64,000 bases of DNA from Paenarthrobacter nicotinovorans (GCF_021919345.1 NZ_CP089293.1:1736001-1800000), one strand, 5' to 3'; counted from the first letter of the stretch, positions 52,521 through 62,435 are shown. Translations and numbers: made by a program. The notes: a model not told the origin generated them from the letters alone.

Positions 52521-54044
52521 CTAGGCGGAAACCGCCAAAAGGTCCTCGGCGTAGGCAACCAGGGTGCGGACGGTGCATCCGGTGCCCTGCTTGGGTGTGT
52601 AGCCGTAGGGGCTGCCGTTGTTGAAGGAGGGGCCGGCAATGTCCACGTGGGCCCACGGGATCTGCTCGCCGGAATCGTCCTTGCCCACGAATTCGCGCAG
52701 GAACACCGCGGCGGTCATCATGCCACCGTTGCGCTCACCAATGTTGGCGATGTCTGCCACCTGGGAGTCCAGGCTTGGGCGGAGTTCTTCCGGCAGCGGC
52801 ATCGGCCACACCAGTTCGCCTGCGCGGTCGGCGGCGGACTTGAGTGCAGCCGTGACGGAATCCGAACCCATCACACCAGCGGTGCGCAGGCCCAGGGCGA
52901 TCAGCTGTGCACCCGTCAGGGTGGCGACGTCAATGATCACATCCGGCTTCTCCAGGCTGGCGGCGACGAGTCCGTCGGCCATCACCAGGCGACCCTCGGC
53001 GTCGGTGTTCAGTACTTCCACGGTCTTGCCGCCGTGGATGGTGAAGACATCGGCGGGCCGCGCTGCGGCGCCGGACGGCATGTTCTCGGCGATGCAGAGC
53101 CAGGCGGTTGCCTTGATGGGCAGGCCCAGCGAAGCCAGCGCCAGGACAGTATTGAGGACGACGGCGGCGCCCGCCATGTCGCTCTTCATGTCGCCCATGC
53201 CGAGGGCGGGCTTGATGGAGATGCCACCGGTGTCAAAGGTGATGCCCTTTCCGACGAGGGCAATCTTCCGGGTGGCCTTGGCGGGAGCGTATTCCACCTT
53301 GACCAGGCGCGGCTGGCGGGTGGAGCCCTTTCCGACGCCGAGGATGCCGCCAAAGCCCTCCTTCTCCAGGCGCTTCTCATCCCAGACGGTTACCTTGACC
53401 GGAAGGCCCTTGGCGAGTTCCTTGGCGGACTCGGCAAACGACTCAGGGTAGAGGTGGCTGGGCGGTTGGTTCACCAAGGTGCGGGTGGCGTTGACTGCCC
53501 TTGCCAGGACAACTGCCCGATCGAGCGCAGGCTGGGCCGTCTTTGCATCCACGTCAGAGAAGATCAGTGCCTTGGCCACCGGCGCCTTCAGGCCATCGGT
53601 GGAGGAGCGGTGCTCAGTGTAGGAATAGGCGCCCAAAGCGGCACCTTCGGCGACCGCTGCCACATCCGTGAGTGCCGGCGTCGGGAAAGCCAGTGTCACC
53701 GACGGCAGCCCTGCAAGCTGGCGCACTGCCGATCCTGCGGCCCGGCGCAAAGCCTCTTCGCTGAGGTTGCCGCCGTTGGCAAGTTTGCCCACACCCGCCA
53801 AGACCAGAATTCCGGCGCCCGTTTCGGGCAGTCCGGGAAGGCGGTGCACCTGGTCGGCCGCGCCGCTGATCCCCAGGAGCTTCAGGGAGCCTGCCACAGA
53901 CTCGGCAGACTTGGCACTGAGCGGATTGGGAAGCAGCACCGGCCCATCCGTGCCTTGTGCAACTCCGATCACGAGTGCGTCGCTGGGGGACTTTTTCAGG
54001 TCCTTGGCAATGATGCCCAGGATGATGTCAGTAGTCTTGACCAC
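52521..54044 (-). CDS. pepA: Leucyl aminopeptidase PepA (M17)
   Basis: This is a cytosolic dinuclear-zinc aminopeptidase that frees N-terminal residues. The metal and active site motifs are clear: LVGKGITFDTGGISIKP, GDMKSDMAGAA, ENMPSGAAARP and the M17 signature NTDAEGRLVMADG. The 507-residue length includes the N-terminal alpha/beta domain. The start is GTG 54044 (VKTTDIILGIIAK). It may act together with the tricorn-type protease in peptide recycling (inference). In M. tuberculosis the counterpart pepB is also near dlaT. Confidence 0.94.
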   Translation of the reverse strand: MVKTTDIILGIIAKDLKKSPSDALVIGVAQGTDGPVLLPNPLSAKSAESVAGSLKLLGISGAADQVHRLPGLPETGAGILVLAGVGKLANGGNLSEEALRRAAGSAVRQLAGLPSVTLAFPTPALTDVAAVAEGAALGAYSYTEHRSSTDGLKAPVAKALIFSDVDAKTAQPALDRAVVLARAVNATRTLVNQPPSHLYPESFAESAKELAKGLPVKVTVWDEKRLEKEGFGGILGVGKGSTRQPRLVKVEYAPAKATRKIALVGKGITFDTGGISIKPALGMGDMKSDMAGAAVVLNTVLALASLGLPIKATAWLCIAENMPSGAAARPADVFTIHGGKTVEVLNTDAEGRLVMADGLVAASLEKPDVIIDVATLTGAQLIALGLRTAGVMGSDSVTAALKSAADRAGELVWPMPLPEELRPSLDSQVADIANIGERNGGMMTAAVFLREFVGKDDSGEQIPWAHVDIAGPSFNNGSPYGYTPKQGTGCTVRTLVAYAEDLLAVSA

Positions 54045-54333
54045 GAGGATGTGTCCTCACTTCTCTCTGCATTGCATGGCGGGGCCGCATGTTAGGCGGC
54101 CTGCCCCGGTACGCGCCCGACGTCCACGTGCGACGGCGGCCTTGGTCTTCAGGCCGGGCGTCACTGGAGGACGGCGGCCCGTTTCGATCGTAGTCTCTCA
54201 GCGACCGCTGACAGCAATTAAATGAGAGCTGCCGCACATCGGGGGCAGGAATGCCAGCTCCGCGTGCAGCGTTGTAACCCTACAGACCATCCCGAACCAC
54301 AGAACCGAACTTGCCCCGTGAAAGGAATACGCC
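54045..54333. other. Divergent intergenic region pepA / PAC2 gene
   Basis: I find no gene, terminator or consensus promoter in these 289 bases. It must hold the two divergent promoters; the PAC2 gene has the Shine-Dalgarno AAAGGA at its right end. Confidence 0.4.
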
Positions 54334-55272
54334 GTGTTTGAACGGATATCCGGCACCCTCCTGGACCCTGAAGCGCTCTACGCGAGCAACATCGAGACCT
54401 TCCACAGCCCCGAATTGCGCGGCCTGGACATGGTCATGGGCTTCACGGGGTTTGCCGATGCCGGTCATGTAGTCCGGCAAATCAATGCGGAACTGTTGGA
54501 CGAGCTCGATGCCGAGGTCGTGGCCATGTTCGACGCCGACCAGCTCATCGACTACCGCTCGCGCCGACCCCACATCAGCTTTGTGGAGGACCATCTGCAG
54601 GATTACCAGGCGCCCAAGCTCGGCCTGTACAAGCTGACGGATGGGCTGGGACAGCCTTTCCTCCTGCTGGCCGGTTTTGAACCTGATCTGCAATGGGAGC
54701 GGTTTGCCCGCGCCGTGGTCGGAATCGTGGAGAAACTGGACGTCAACCTCGTCACATGGATCCACTCAATCCCCATGCCCGTGCCGCACACGCGGCCAGT
54801 GGGTGTGACGGTGCACGGCAACAGGCCCGAGCTCATCGAAGGAATCTCCAGCTGGAAGCCCACCGTGGAGGTGCCGGCAGCCATTGGCCACATCCTCGAG
54901 CTTCGGCTCACCGAGGCCGAACGCAGCGTCGCCGGTTACGTCATCCACGTGCCGCACTACTTGTCCGAGGCCGAGTACCCTCCCGCGGCAGTGGCGGGCT
55001 TGGAATACCTCGGGGCGGCGACGTCCCTGATGCTCCCCACTGACCGCCTGCGCGAAGCGGGGCGGGAGGTTGGCCGGCAGATCGCTGAGCAGATCGCAGC
55101 TTCCGAAGAAGTGCAGGCGGTGGTGGCGAACCTGGAGACCCGCTACGACGAGAAATCCGAGGGAATCGTCCGCCGCTCGCTGCTTGCCGACGAGAACGAC
55201 GAACTGCCCAACGCCGAGGACATCGGAGCAGCTGTGGAAGCGTACCTGGCACGTAAAGACACGCCTCAATAA
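54334..55272 (+). CDS. PAC2 family protein
   Basis: This is a PAC2 (proteasome-assembly-chaperone) family protein of 312 aa, like M. tuberculosis Rv2125. It begins FERISGTLLDPEALYASNIE with the N-terminal PAC2 segment LDMVMGFTGFADAGHVVRQI, and VTWIHSIPMPVPHTRPVGVT follows mid-protein. The C-terminal part is helical and acidic (VAYLARKDTPQ-type end, EAYLARKDTPQ). GTG 54334 follows AAAGGA. The role in bacteria is not settled. It is next to an MFS gene on the same strand. Confidence 0.85.
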   Translation: MFERISGTLLDPEALYASNIETFHSPELRGLDMVMGFTGFADAGHVVRQINAELLDELDAEVVAMFDADQLIDYRSRRPHISFVEDHLQDYQAPKLGLYKLTDGLGQPFLLLAGFEPDLQWERFARAVVGIVEKLDVNLVTWIHSIPMPVPHTRPVGVTVHGNRPELIEGISSWKPTVEVPAAIGHILELRLTEAERSVAGYVIHVPHYLSEAEYPPAAVAGLEYLGAATSLMLPTDRLREAGREVGRQIAEQIAASEEVQAVVANLETRYDEKSEGIVRRSLLADENDELPNAEDIGAAVEAYLARKDTPQ

Positions 55273-55294
55273 ATCAGCTTTATCCGTTGACCGG

Positions 55295-55300
55295 CATAAT
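55295..55300 (+). promoter_or_regulatory. MFS gene (55307) -10 hexamer, leaderless start
   Basis: CATAAT, a six-base spacer TGAGGT, then GTG 55307. It departs from TANNNT at the first base but matches the spacing seen elsewhere. Confidence 0.45.
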
Positions 55301-55306
55301 TGAGGT

Positions 55307-56674
55307 GTGACTTCTCCCCGCGCCTGGCTTATTTGGACCATAGGCATCTTCGCCTACCTCGTGGCTGTAGCGCAGCGGACTTCCTTCGGCGTGGCAGGTT
55401 TGGAGGCAACTGAACGGTTCCACGCCAGCGCCTCAGCCATCTCCTTCTTCACCGTCCTGCAGTTGTTGGTCTATGCAGGGCTGCAGATTCCGGTGGGCGT
55501 ACTGGTGGACCGGTTCGGGTCGCGCGTCATGGTGGCCGGCGGTGCTGTCCTCATGGCCGCCGGACAACTCCAGCTTGCTTTCGCTGAGAGCATTCCCGGC
55601 GGTGTCCTGGGCCGCGTTCTCGTAGGGGCGGGCGATGCCATGACGTTCATCTCGGTAATCCGCCTTGTTCCCTTGTGGTTCGCCCCGGCAAGGGTTCCCC
55701 TGGTGACCCAGTTGACTGGCATGTGCGGCCAGCTGGGCCAGCTGTTCAGTGTGGTCCCGTTCGCGTTGTTGCTGCATTCTGCCGGATGGACGCCAGCGTT
55801 CCTGACACTGGCTGCGATGTCGGTGCTGGCAGTTGTCCTGGTCCTTTGCCTGTTGCGGGACGCCCCTCCAGGCCACCCCGCCAAGGCTTCGGCCCAAGGC
55901 CTGCGGGCCACGGGCGTTTCCCTGTCCAGCGCCTGGAAACAGCCCGGGACCAGGCTGGGCCTGTGGAGCCACTTCACCGTACAGTTCAGCGGCAACCTCT
56001 TTGCGATGACCTGGGGATACCCGTTCCTGCTCTCAGCCCAGGGACTGGACGCCGGAACGGTGTCCGCCCTGATGGCGCTCTTCGTGGCAACGGCCATCGT
56101 TGCCGGACCTGGACTAGGACGGTTCGTCTCCAGGCACCCCATGCGCAGATCGGCAATGGTCCTTTTGATCACCACCGCCACGGCCATGGCGTGGGCGGCC
56201 GTGCTCCTTCTTCCTGAGCGGGCTCCACTCTGGCTTCTGGTTCTATTGGTTGTGGTGCTTGCCATCGGTGGCCCGGGCTCCATGATCGGCTTTGACTTCG
56301 CCCGGACGTTCAATCCTTCACACCGGATCGGCACGGCAACAGGAATCGTCAACGTTGGCGGCTTCATCGCCGCCCTCATTGCCATCTACCTCATTGGCCT
56401 GGTGCTCGACCTCCTGAACGCCAGCGGATTCTCCGGCGGAGAGTTGTACGGCCTCGCACCGTTCCGGATTGCCCTCAGTGTCCAGTTCCTGCTGCTCGCG
56501 ATCGGAACCGTCCTGATTCTGGTCACCCGGCGGAAAGTCCGGCGCCAAATGGCAAGCCAAGGCATCCACGTCCCTCCATTGGCAACCGCGCTCGCAAGGC
56601 AGCGGCGTGAGCGCCTGGAGCGCCGGCGCGAGGCACGCTCCAAGGCGGCGGGGACTAGAGCGGCGGGGGAGTAG
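55307..56674 (+). CDS. MFS transporter
   Basis: This is a major facilitator permease of 455 aa with about 12 membrane helices. The start is GTG 55307 (TSPRAWLIWTIGIFAYLVAV). VGVLVDRFGSRVMVAGG between helices 2 and 3 is the family loop. The end (RQRRERLERRREARSKAAG) is a long basic, helical tail that is cytoplasmic. Substrate is unknown; the closest feel is of nitrate/sugar-type or drug-type permeases, but I would not assign one. It follows the PAC2 gene by 34 bases. Confidence 0.82.
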   Translation: MTSPRAWLIWTIGIFAYLVAVAQRTSFGVAGLEATERFHASASAISFFTVLQLLVYAGLQIPVGVLVDRFGSRVMVAGGAVLMAAGQLQLAFAESIPGGVLGRVLVGAGDAMTFISVIRLVPLWFAPARVPLVTQLTGMCGQLGQLFSVVPFALLLHSAGWTPAFLTLAAMSVLAVVLVLCLLRDAPPGHPAKASAQGLRATGVSLSSAWKQPGTRLGLWSHFTVQFSGNLFAMTWGYPFLLSAQGLDAGTVSALMALFVATAIVAGPGLGRFVSRHPMRRSAMVLLITTATAMAWAAVLLLPERAPLWLLVLLVVVLAIGGPGSMIGFDFARTFNPSHRIGTATGIVNVGGFIAALIAIYLIGLVLDLLNASGFSGGELYGLAPFRIALSVQFLLLAIGTVLILVTRRKVRRQMASQGIHVPPLATALARQRRERLERRREARSKAAGTRAAGE

Positions 56675-56769
56675 AAGGCGCGCAGCAGCCGCCTCCGCAC
56701 CCTGACGGCTTTTCCACATAGCTGGGTTTGTGCCTGTTCCTTGTCTTAGCCGGTGCGCAGGCTTGAGGC

Positions 56770-58041
56770 ATGACCACCAACAAAACTCTTAATATCCACC
56801 AGCCCGAAGACATCCTTGGCTACATACCCCACATGCTGGGCTATTGGCCCGAGGACAGCCTCGTGGCCATCACGATGCAGGGAAAGCTCCTGGGCGCAAC
56901 CCTCCGGGTAGACCTGCCGGTGTTGTCCTCCCACGCAGCCATTGCCCGTTTCGCTGAACATGTGCGCCAGTATCTGATTGCCGATGAGGCTGCCAATGGC
57001 GTGGTCCTCGCCGTGTATACCGATGGCGGTTGGCAGGACGGCTCAGTGGTTGGCCGGATGACGCCCTTGCTCGATGCCCTCAGGGCCAGCCTCGACTGCG
57101 TCGATCTCTCAGTGCGTGACGCTTGGCTGGTGGGTGCCGAATACTGGCGGGGAGCCTACTGCGTCGATGAAGGCTGTTGCCCGCTTCCCGGGTTCGCCGT
57201 TGAACGGATCAAGGAAAGCCGGCTCAGTGCGGAATTGGTGTACCAGGGGAATGCCATCGGACCGTCCCCACGAAAAGGCTTTGAAGGGCTGGGACTCGCC
57301 TTGTCCGGCCCGCACGGATCCCGGGTATCGGAAGCGGAGGTGCAATTCGGTCGACAGATACTTGGCAGCTGGCGCAGCGAGGCCTGCTTCGATGCTGTCC
57401 TTGCTGTGTGGCGGTACGTCATGACCAGGGCCCTCCGGAATGCTCCCCTGGACCCGGCCGCTGATGCGACGCTCATCGGATTTCTTAGGACCACGCTGAA
57501 AGTGACGGCGTGGCGGGACGCGGTGGTGGTGATGGCCGCAGCCGGCACGGATGCTGCAAAGTCCGGCGCTGAAGAATTCGGACTCTTCGTCGAGGATGGG
57601 CTGGACAGCCCACCTTTTGATTCTCGGGAACTGGGCGTGCCCGATGTCGGGCCAACCACCGAAAACCAGTCGGGGGCCGCCCGTACTGCAGGATCCGGGG
57701 AGTCCGCCGACGTTTACACCTACGGCGATGTCCTGTTGGGCATGCATCCGGAGGTGCCCTGCTGGAGCGACCTCGACGTGCTGCAACAGGCCCTTGCCCT
57801 ACTGACCATCGAGGGCGAGCTGGGAGAAGTGGCAGCCGCTGCGCTGACCCTGCAAGGGTGGATTTTCTGGTGCAGGGGCAACGGCTCCCTCGCACACGCC
57901 TGCCTGAGCCGGGCCGGAGACGCCCAGCCAGGCTACCGCTTGGCCGAGCTGCTCATGGAGATTCTGGGGGAGGGCGTTCTGTGTGGGTGGGCGCGCCGCC
58001 CCGACTCCGCATGGAAGGGGCCGGGCAATGCACCTGCCTAG
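56770..58041 (+). CDS. DUF4192 family protein
   Basis: This is a 423-residue actinobacterial protein of the DUF4192 family. The start is ATG 56770: TTNKTLNIHQPEDILGYIPHM, and the opening LGYIPHMLGYWPEDSLV is typical. No membrane helices are seen. Conserved features include DAWLVGAEYWRGAYCVDEGC and, near the C-terminus, EVAAAALTLQGWIFWCRGNG, which is like a tetratricopeptide-type helix pair. It has several cysteines. Function is unknown; it is commonly found next to the principal sigma gene, as here. Confidence 0.8.
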   Translation: MTTNKTLNIHQPEDILGYIPHMLGYWPEDSLVAITMQGKLLGATLRVDLPVLSSHAAIARFAEHVRQYLIADEAANGVVLAVYTDGGWQDGSVVGRMTPLLDALRASLDCVDLSVRDAWLVGAEYWRGAYCVDEGCCPLPGFAVERIKESRLSAELVYQGNAIGPSPRKGFEGLGLALSGPHGSRVSEAEVQFGRQILGSWRSEACFDAVLAVWRYVMTRALRNAPLDPAADATLIGFLRTTLKVTAWRDAVVVMAAAGTDAAKSGAEEFGLFVEDGLDSPPFDSRELGVPDVGPTTENQSGAARTAGSGESADVYTYGDVLLGMHPEVPCWSDLDVLQQALALLTIEGELGEVAAAALTLQGWIFWCRGNGSLAHACLSRAGDAQPGYRLAELLMEILGEGVLCGWARRPDSAWKGPGNAPA

Positions 58042-58220
58042 TTTCCTTGGCACTCAACAGGCGTACGTTTCGCAAAACCGTGAGACAATGGATGCCGAGA
58101 CCCGGTTGGGTCCGCGTTTGAATGCCTGGATGGGCCCGGAGACGGGAACAATCCAGTGTCGCCGGTAGTTGTAATCAAAGACTCTGCAGGCGGTGATCGC
58201 ATTTGAAGTTGATCGCGGAC

Positions 58221-58253
58221 TTGACAGGGTCATAGTGGTGTTGCCCGTATGGT
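58221..58253 (+). promoter_or_regulatory. Candidate rpoD promoter
   Basis: TTGACA (58221-58226) is a perfect -35, but the best -10 (TATGGT, 58248-58253) is 21 bases away, longer than usual. A promoter with another -10 cannot be excluded. The leader to GTG 58286 is short (about 25-30 bases) with AGAAAGG before the start. Confidence 0.4.
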
Positions 58254-58285
58254 GATTCCACAGACCGCCGCTAGAAAGGTTTTCT

Positions 58286-59599
58286 GTGACCCCGTCTTCC
58301 GTCGAGAAGGAACCCGCCGCCCAGGCCGAATTGTCCGCTGAGGAAAAGAAGGCGGCCACATCGGCAAAGCGCGCTGCGACACGTGCTGCCAACAAGGCTT
58401 CAGAGGGCGACTCTGACAAGCCTGCCCCGAAGAAGCGTGGACCCAAGCCCGGTGCGAAGGCCGCTGCCGAAGCAGCGAACAGCTCCTCCGCCACCGACGC
58501 CGAGGAGCCCAGCGCCGAGGACGAAGACTTCGACCCCGCAGCAGCGGAGGAAGTCGAAGTCGGAGACGACGACACCGAGGACGGCGCGACTGCCGCCAAA
58601 GACAAGGCTGCCCCGTCCGGCTCAGGCTTTGTCTACTCGGATGCCGATGATGACGACGCACCTGTACAGCAGGTCATGTCAGCTGGTGCAACCGCAGACC
58701 CCGTCAAGGACTACCTGAAGCAAATCGGCAAGGTGGCCTTGCTGAACGCCGAACAGGAAGTCGATCTGGCCCTCCGCATCGAGGCCGGGCTCTTCGCTGA
58801 GGAAAAGATCAACGCGGATGACGGGTCCATGGATCCCAAGCTCAAGCGCGAGCTCGAGTTCGTCATCCACGATGGCAAGCGTGCAAAGAACCACCTGCTC
58901 GAGGCCAACCTTCGCCTGGTTGTATCGCTCGCGAAGCGTTACACCGGACGAGGCATGCTGTTCCTGGACCTGATCCAGGAAGGCAACCTGGGCCTTATCC
59001 GCGCCGTGGAGAAGTTCGACTACACCAAGGGCTTCAAGTTCTCCACTTACGCCACGTGGTGGATCCGCCAGGCAATTACCCGTGCCATGGCTGACCAGGC
59101 CCGCACCATTCGTATTCCGGTGCACATGGTCGAAGTCATCAACAAGCTGGCCCGCGTTCAGCGCCAGATGCTTCAGGACCTGGGCCGCGAGCCCACGCCC
59201 GAGGAGCTGGCACTGGAACTGGACATGACACCCGAAAAGGTCGTCGAGGTCCAGAAGTACGGTCGCGAACCCATCTCGCTCCACACCCCGTTGGGCGAGG
59301 ACGGCGACTCCGAGTTCGGTGACCTGATCGAGGACTCCGAAGCAGTTGTTCCGGCTGACGCAGTGAGCTTCACGCTCCTGCAGGAGCAGTTGCACTCAGT
59401 TTTGGACACCTTGTCAGAGCGTGAAGCAGGCGTGGTCGCCATGCGCTTCGGCCTCACTGATGGCCAGCCGAAGACTTTAGACGAAATCGGCAAGGTCTAC
59501 GGAGTGACGCGTGAGCGCATCCGCCAGATCGAATCCAAGACCATGTCCAAGCTGCGGCACCCGTCCCGCTCGCAGGTCCTGCGGGACTACCTGGACTAA
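58286..59599 (+). CDS. rpoD: RNA polymerase principal sigma factor (SigA/HrdB type)
   Basis: This is the vegetative sigma-70 factor, 437 aa. The first about 130 residues are Ala/Lys/Glu/Asp-rich and low-complexity (lysine-rich, then acidic), a usual feature in actinobacteria. Region 1.2 is [17 protein letters not shown], regions 2.1-2.4 run from [20 protein letters not shown] to [20 protein letters not shown], and region 4 ends [19 protein letters not shown]. The domain arrangement is complete and it reads like the housekeeping factor, so it should recognise the TTGACA/TANNNT promoters in this window. A terminator follows. Confidence 0.96.
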   Translation: MTPSSVEKEPAAQAELSAEEKKAATSAKRAATRAANKASEGDSDKPAPKKRGPKPGAKAAAEAANSSSATDAEEPSAEDEDFDPAAAEEVEVGDDDTEDGATAAKDKAAPSGSGFVYSDADDDDAPVQQVMSAGATADPVKDYLKQIGKVALLNAEQEVDLALRIEAGLFAEEKINADDGSMDPKLKRELEFVIHDGKRAKNHLLEANLRLVVSLAKRYTGRGMLFLDLIQEGNLGLIRAVEKFDYTKGFKFSTYATWWIRQAITRAMADQARTIRIPVHMVEVINKLARVQRQMLQDLGREPTPEELALELDMTPEKVVEVQKYGREPISLHTPLGEDGDSEFGDLIEDSEAVVPADAVSFTLLQEQLHSVLDTLSEREAGVVAMRFGLTDGQPKTLDEIGKVYGVTRERIRQIESKTMSKLRHPSRSQVLRDYLD

Positions 59600-59624
59600 A
59601 ATTCCAAGCAAGTGCGTCAGCACC

Positions 59625-59660
59625 AAAGCGGCCCAGTCGGTTATCCGGCTGGGCCGCTTT
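59625..59660 (+). terminator. Terminator after rpoD
   Basis: Arms of 16 bases (59625-59640 and 59645-59660; one G-U pair) flank a TTAT loop and are followed by TTTCTTGTT-type T-rich sequence. It starts 26 bases after the rpoD stop. Confidence 0.85.
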
Positions 59661-59738
59661 CTTGTTGACCGCCCGGACATCAATCCACGGCGGAACCGGC
59701 ATTAAGCAGCGCCCTGTGGAAGCAGACGAATACAGCAA

Positions 59739-59770
59739 AAAGGACCCCTCCCGGTGGGGAGGGGTCCTTT
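59739..59770. terminator. Bidirectional terminator for the 59825-60046 gene
   Basis: Perfect 14-bp arms (59739-59752 and 59757-59770, AAAGGACCCCTCCC and complement) flank a short loop. A-runs before and T-runs after make it work on both strands; on the minus strand it lies 54 bases past the small gene. Confidence 0.8.
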
Positions 59771-59824
59771 GGCTCGATGTGGTTCCGGACTCTTGCCGGT
59801 TGCATTGTCCAGTCGACGTGTACG

Positions 59825-60046
59825 TTAGTCGACGGGTACGGGTGCCTTCTCATTGAGGCGCTCGGTCTCATCATGCCAGTCGGAAGTCATGGGCCGGAGC
59901 GTGGCTTCAACTGCACGTGCGTGGTGGCCGCAGAAGAGCAGCTCACCACCGGAGGACTCGAGTACAACGCGGACATACGCCTGGGCTCCGCAACGATCGC
60001 ACCGGTCAGCGGCGTTCAGTGTGCGGTCTGCAACTGCTGTTGTCAT
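59825..60046 (-). CDS. Small zinc-ribbon-like protein (DUF7455)
   Basis: This 73-residue protein begins TTAVADRTLNAADRCDRCGA. The start is ATG 60046, behind an excellent AAGGAGG. The cysteine/histidine pattern CDRCGAQ ... LFCGHH, 20-odd residues apart, looks like a metal-binding knuckle. It is found next to principal sigma genes in actinobacteria and is annotated DUF7455 in recent schemes; the role is unknown. It is between rpoD and the topoisomerase subunit, in the opposite direction. Confidence 0.75.
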   Translation of the reverse strand: MTTAVADRTLNAADRCDRCGAQAYVRVVLESSGGELLFCGHHARAVEATLRPMTSDWHDETERLNEKAPVPVD

Positions 60047-60215
60047 GTCGGCCTCCTTAGTAGTTCTGTACATCCATATAACCAGCATTCGACGCAGATC
60101 CATGGCAAGGATGGGTCACTTTCGCTGTCCGCGTATCACATGTGCGTAACGTAACGATGCGGATCATCGGACGCCGGGAGTGGCAACCAGTACCTAAGGG
60201 CCACGGCGGCTAGCC

Positions 60216-60221
60216 TAGTAT
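60216..60221 (+). promoter_or_regulatory. -10 hexamer before the topoisomerase B gene
   Basis: TAGTAT is followed after five bases by GTG 60227. If transcription starts at about 60228, the mRNA is either leaderless from that GTG or has an 87-base leader with AAGGAG before GTG 60314. Confidence 0.5.
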
Positions 60222-60313
60222 GGGCAGTGTTTGCCTTGAATTACCAGCGAAATACCAGCGACATACGGCTGGGAAGCACCCTGAGTTATACCCCCGAAGG
60301 AGCACACCCCCAC

Positions 60314-62422
60314 GTGGCACCGAGTTCTGAATACAACGCCCGGCATTTGTCTGTCCTGGAGGGCCTGGAAGCGGTCCGCAAGCGCCCGGGCATGTACATC
60401 GGTTCCACCGACTCACGTGGCCTCATGCACTGCCTGTGGGAAATCATCGACAACGCCGTGGACGAAGCCCTGGCCGGCTTTGGGCACGACATCAAGGTGA
60501 TCCTGCACGCGGACAACTCAGTGGAAATCCATGATGACGGCCGTGGCATTCCCGTGGACGTCGAGCCCAAAACCGGCCTGTCCGGCGTCGAAGTCGTCTT
60601 TACCAAGCTGCACGCGGGCGGCAAATTCGGCGGCGGCTCCTACACGGCGTCCGGTGGCCTGCATGGCGTGGGCGCTTCCGTGGTCAATGCACTGTCCAGC
60701 CGCCTCGATGTCCAGGTGGACCGCGGTAGCAAGACCTACCAGATGTCCTTCCGCCGGGGTGAACCTGGCCGCTTCCTCGATGCCGGCTCCAAGACCGGAC
60801 CTGATTCGCCGTTCGAACCATTCGTTGAGAATTCGGTACTGGACGTTGTCGGCAAGGCCAAGCGGGGCGTCACGGGAACCCGTGTGCGCTACTGGGCGGA
60901 CCGCCAGATTTTCACCCCCGACGCGAAGTTCTCCTACGACGATCTGGTGGCCCGCGCCCGCCAGACGTCCTTCCTCGTGCCCGGCTTGCGGATCACGGTC
61001 CGCGACGAACGAAAGCTCGCCGGCACCCCCGGTGAGCACGGGGTCCACGAGGAAGTGTTCCACCACGACGGCGGTATCAGTGAATTCGTTGAATTCCTGG
61101 CAGCCGACTCCGGCGTTACCGACGTGTGGCGGCTGCACGGATCCGGAAAATTCAAGGAAACCGTTCCTGTTTTGGATGAGAACGGGCACAGCAAGATCGC
61201 CGAAGTGGAACGTGACTGCGAAGTCGATATCGCACTGCGTTGGGGGATCGGCTATGAAACCACCATGCGCAGCTACGTCAACATAATTGCAACACCTAAG
61301 GGCGGCACGCATCAGTCGGGCTTTGAAGCTGCCCTCCTGAAGACTTTTCGCAAGGCCGTGGAAACCAACGCCCGCAAGCTCAAAGCGGGCAACGACAAGA
61401 TCGAGAAGGACGACATTCTTGCCGGTTTGACGACCGTCCTGACTGTTCGCCTGGCTGAGCCGCAGTTCGAAGGGCAGACCAAGGAGATTCTTGGAACTTC
61501 AGCGGTTCGGGCGATCGTTGCCAAGGTGGTTGAAAAGGAAATCACCGCACGCTTGAACTCGGCCAACCGCAATGACAAGGCACAGTCGGCCCTCCTGCTG
61601 GAGAAGATGGTCAGCGAGATGAAATCGCGCATCTCAGCCCGCGTCCACAAGGAGACCCAGCGCCGCAAAAACGCGCTGGAGACTTCGTCGATGCCCACCA
61701 AACTGGCTGATTGCCGCACGGATGATGTGGCGCGGTCGGAATTGTTCATTGTGGAGGGTGACTCCGCGCTCGGTACAGCGAAGCTTGCGCGGTCCTCGGA
61801 TTTCCAGGCGCTGCTGCCGATTCGTGGAAAGATCCTGAATGTCCAAAAGGCGTCGGTGGGCGACATGTTGTCCAACGCTGAGTGCGCTGCCCTGATCCAG
61901 GTGGTGGGCGCCGGTTCCGGCCGAAGCTTCGACCTTGATGCGGCGCGCTATGGCAAAGTCATCCTCATGACGGATGCCGACGTTGACGGTGCCCACATAC
62001 GTACTCTGCTGCTGACGCTGTTCTTCCGGTACATGCGGCCCATGGTCGAAGCCGGCCGGGTGTTCGCCGCAGTCCCGCCGCTGCACCGCGTGGAAGTCAT
62101 CAACCCGGGCCAGAAGGCCAACGAGATGATCTATACCTACTCCGAAGCCGAGCTTCACGTGCTCCTCGCGAAGCTGGTCAAGGAAGGGAAACGGTATAAA
62201 GAACCGATCCAGCGCTACAAGGGCCTTGGCGAGATGGACGCCCAGCAGTTGGCGGAGACCACCATGGATCCCCGGCACAGGACCTTGCGGAAAGTCGGTA
62301 TTGACAGTGCGCAGCGGGCGGAAGAAGTCTTCGACCTGCTGATGGGCTCGGATGTGGCACCACGCAAGGAATTCATCATCGCCGGCGCAGCAACCTTGGA
62401 CCGGGAGCGTATCGACGCTTAG
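60314..62422 (+). CDS. parE: Type IIA DNA topoisomerase subunit B (ParE/GyrB-like)
   Basis: This is the ATPase subunit of a type IIA topoisomerase (topoisomerase IV B or second gyrase B), about 702 aa. I choose GTG 60314, APSSEYNARHLSVLEG, with AAGGAG 11 bases upstream; GTG 60227 would add 29 residues. GHKL motifs: EIIDNAVDEALAG, EIHDDGRGIPVDV and ASGGLHGVGASVVNALS. Toprim: VEGDSALGTAKLARSSDFQA, LMTDADVDGAHIRTLLL and the C-terminal KGLGEMDAQQLAETTMDP. Its partner A subunit is not in the window. The position near rpoD matches ParE in other actinobacteria. Confidence 0.9.
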   Translation: MAPSSEYNARHLSVLEGLEAVRKRPGMYIGSTDSRGLMHCLWEIIDNAVDEALAGFGHDIKVILHADNSVEIHDDGRGIPVDVEPKTGLSGVEVVFTKLHAGGKFGGGSYTASGGLHGVGASVVNALSSRLDVQVDRGSKTYQMSFRRGEPGRFLDAGSKTGPDSPFEPFVENSVLDVVGKAKRGVTGTRVRYWADRQIFTPDAKFSYDDLVARARQTSFLVPGLRITVRDERKLAGTPGEHGVHEEVFHHDGGISEFVEFLAADSGVTDVWRLHGSGKFKETVPVLDENGHSKIAEVERDCEVDIALRWGIGYETTMRSYVNIIATPKGGTHQSGFEAALLKTFRKAVETNARKLKAGNDKIEKDDILAGLTTVLTVRLAEPQFEGQTKEILGTSAVRAIVAKVVEKEITARLNSANRNDKAQSALLLEKMVSEMKSRISARVHKETQRRKNALETSSMPTKLADCRTDDVARSELFIVEGDSALGTAKLARSSDFQALLPIRGKILNVQKASVGDMLSNAECAALIQVVGAGSGRSFDLDAARYGKVILMTDADVDGAHIRTLLLTLFFRYMRPMVEAGRVFAAVPPLHRVEVINPGQKANEMIYTYSEAELHVLLAKLVKEGKRYKEPIQRYKGLGEMDAQQLAETTMDPRHRTLRKVGIDSAQRAEEVFDLLMGSDVAPRKEFIIAGAATLDRERIDA

Positions 62423-62435
62423 CCCCACCAGGGGA

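Noticed and set aside
52329..54095. 588-codon open frame on the + strand
   Set aside because: Antisense to pepA, which has complete M17 motifs.
58089..58169. 26-codon open frame upstream of rpoD as a leader peptide
   Set aside because: No Shine-Dalgarno sequence, no -10 at leaderless distance, and no attenuator hairpin follows.
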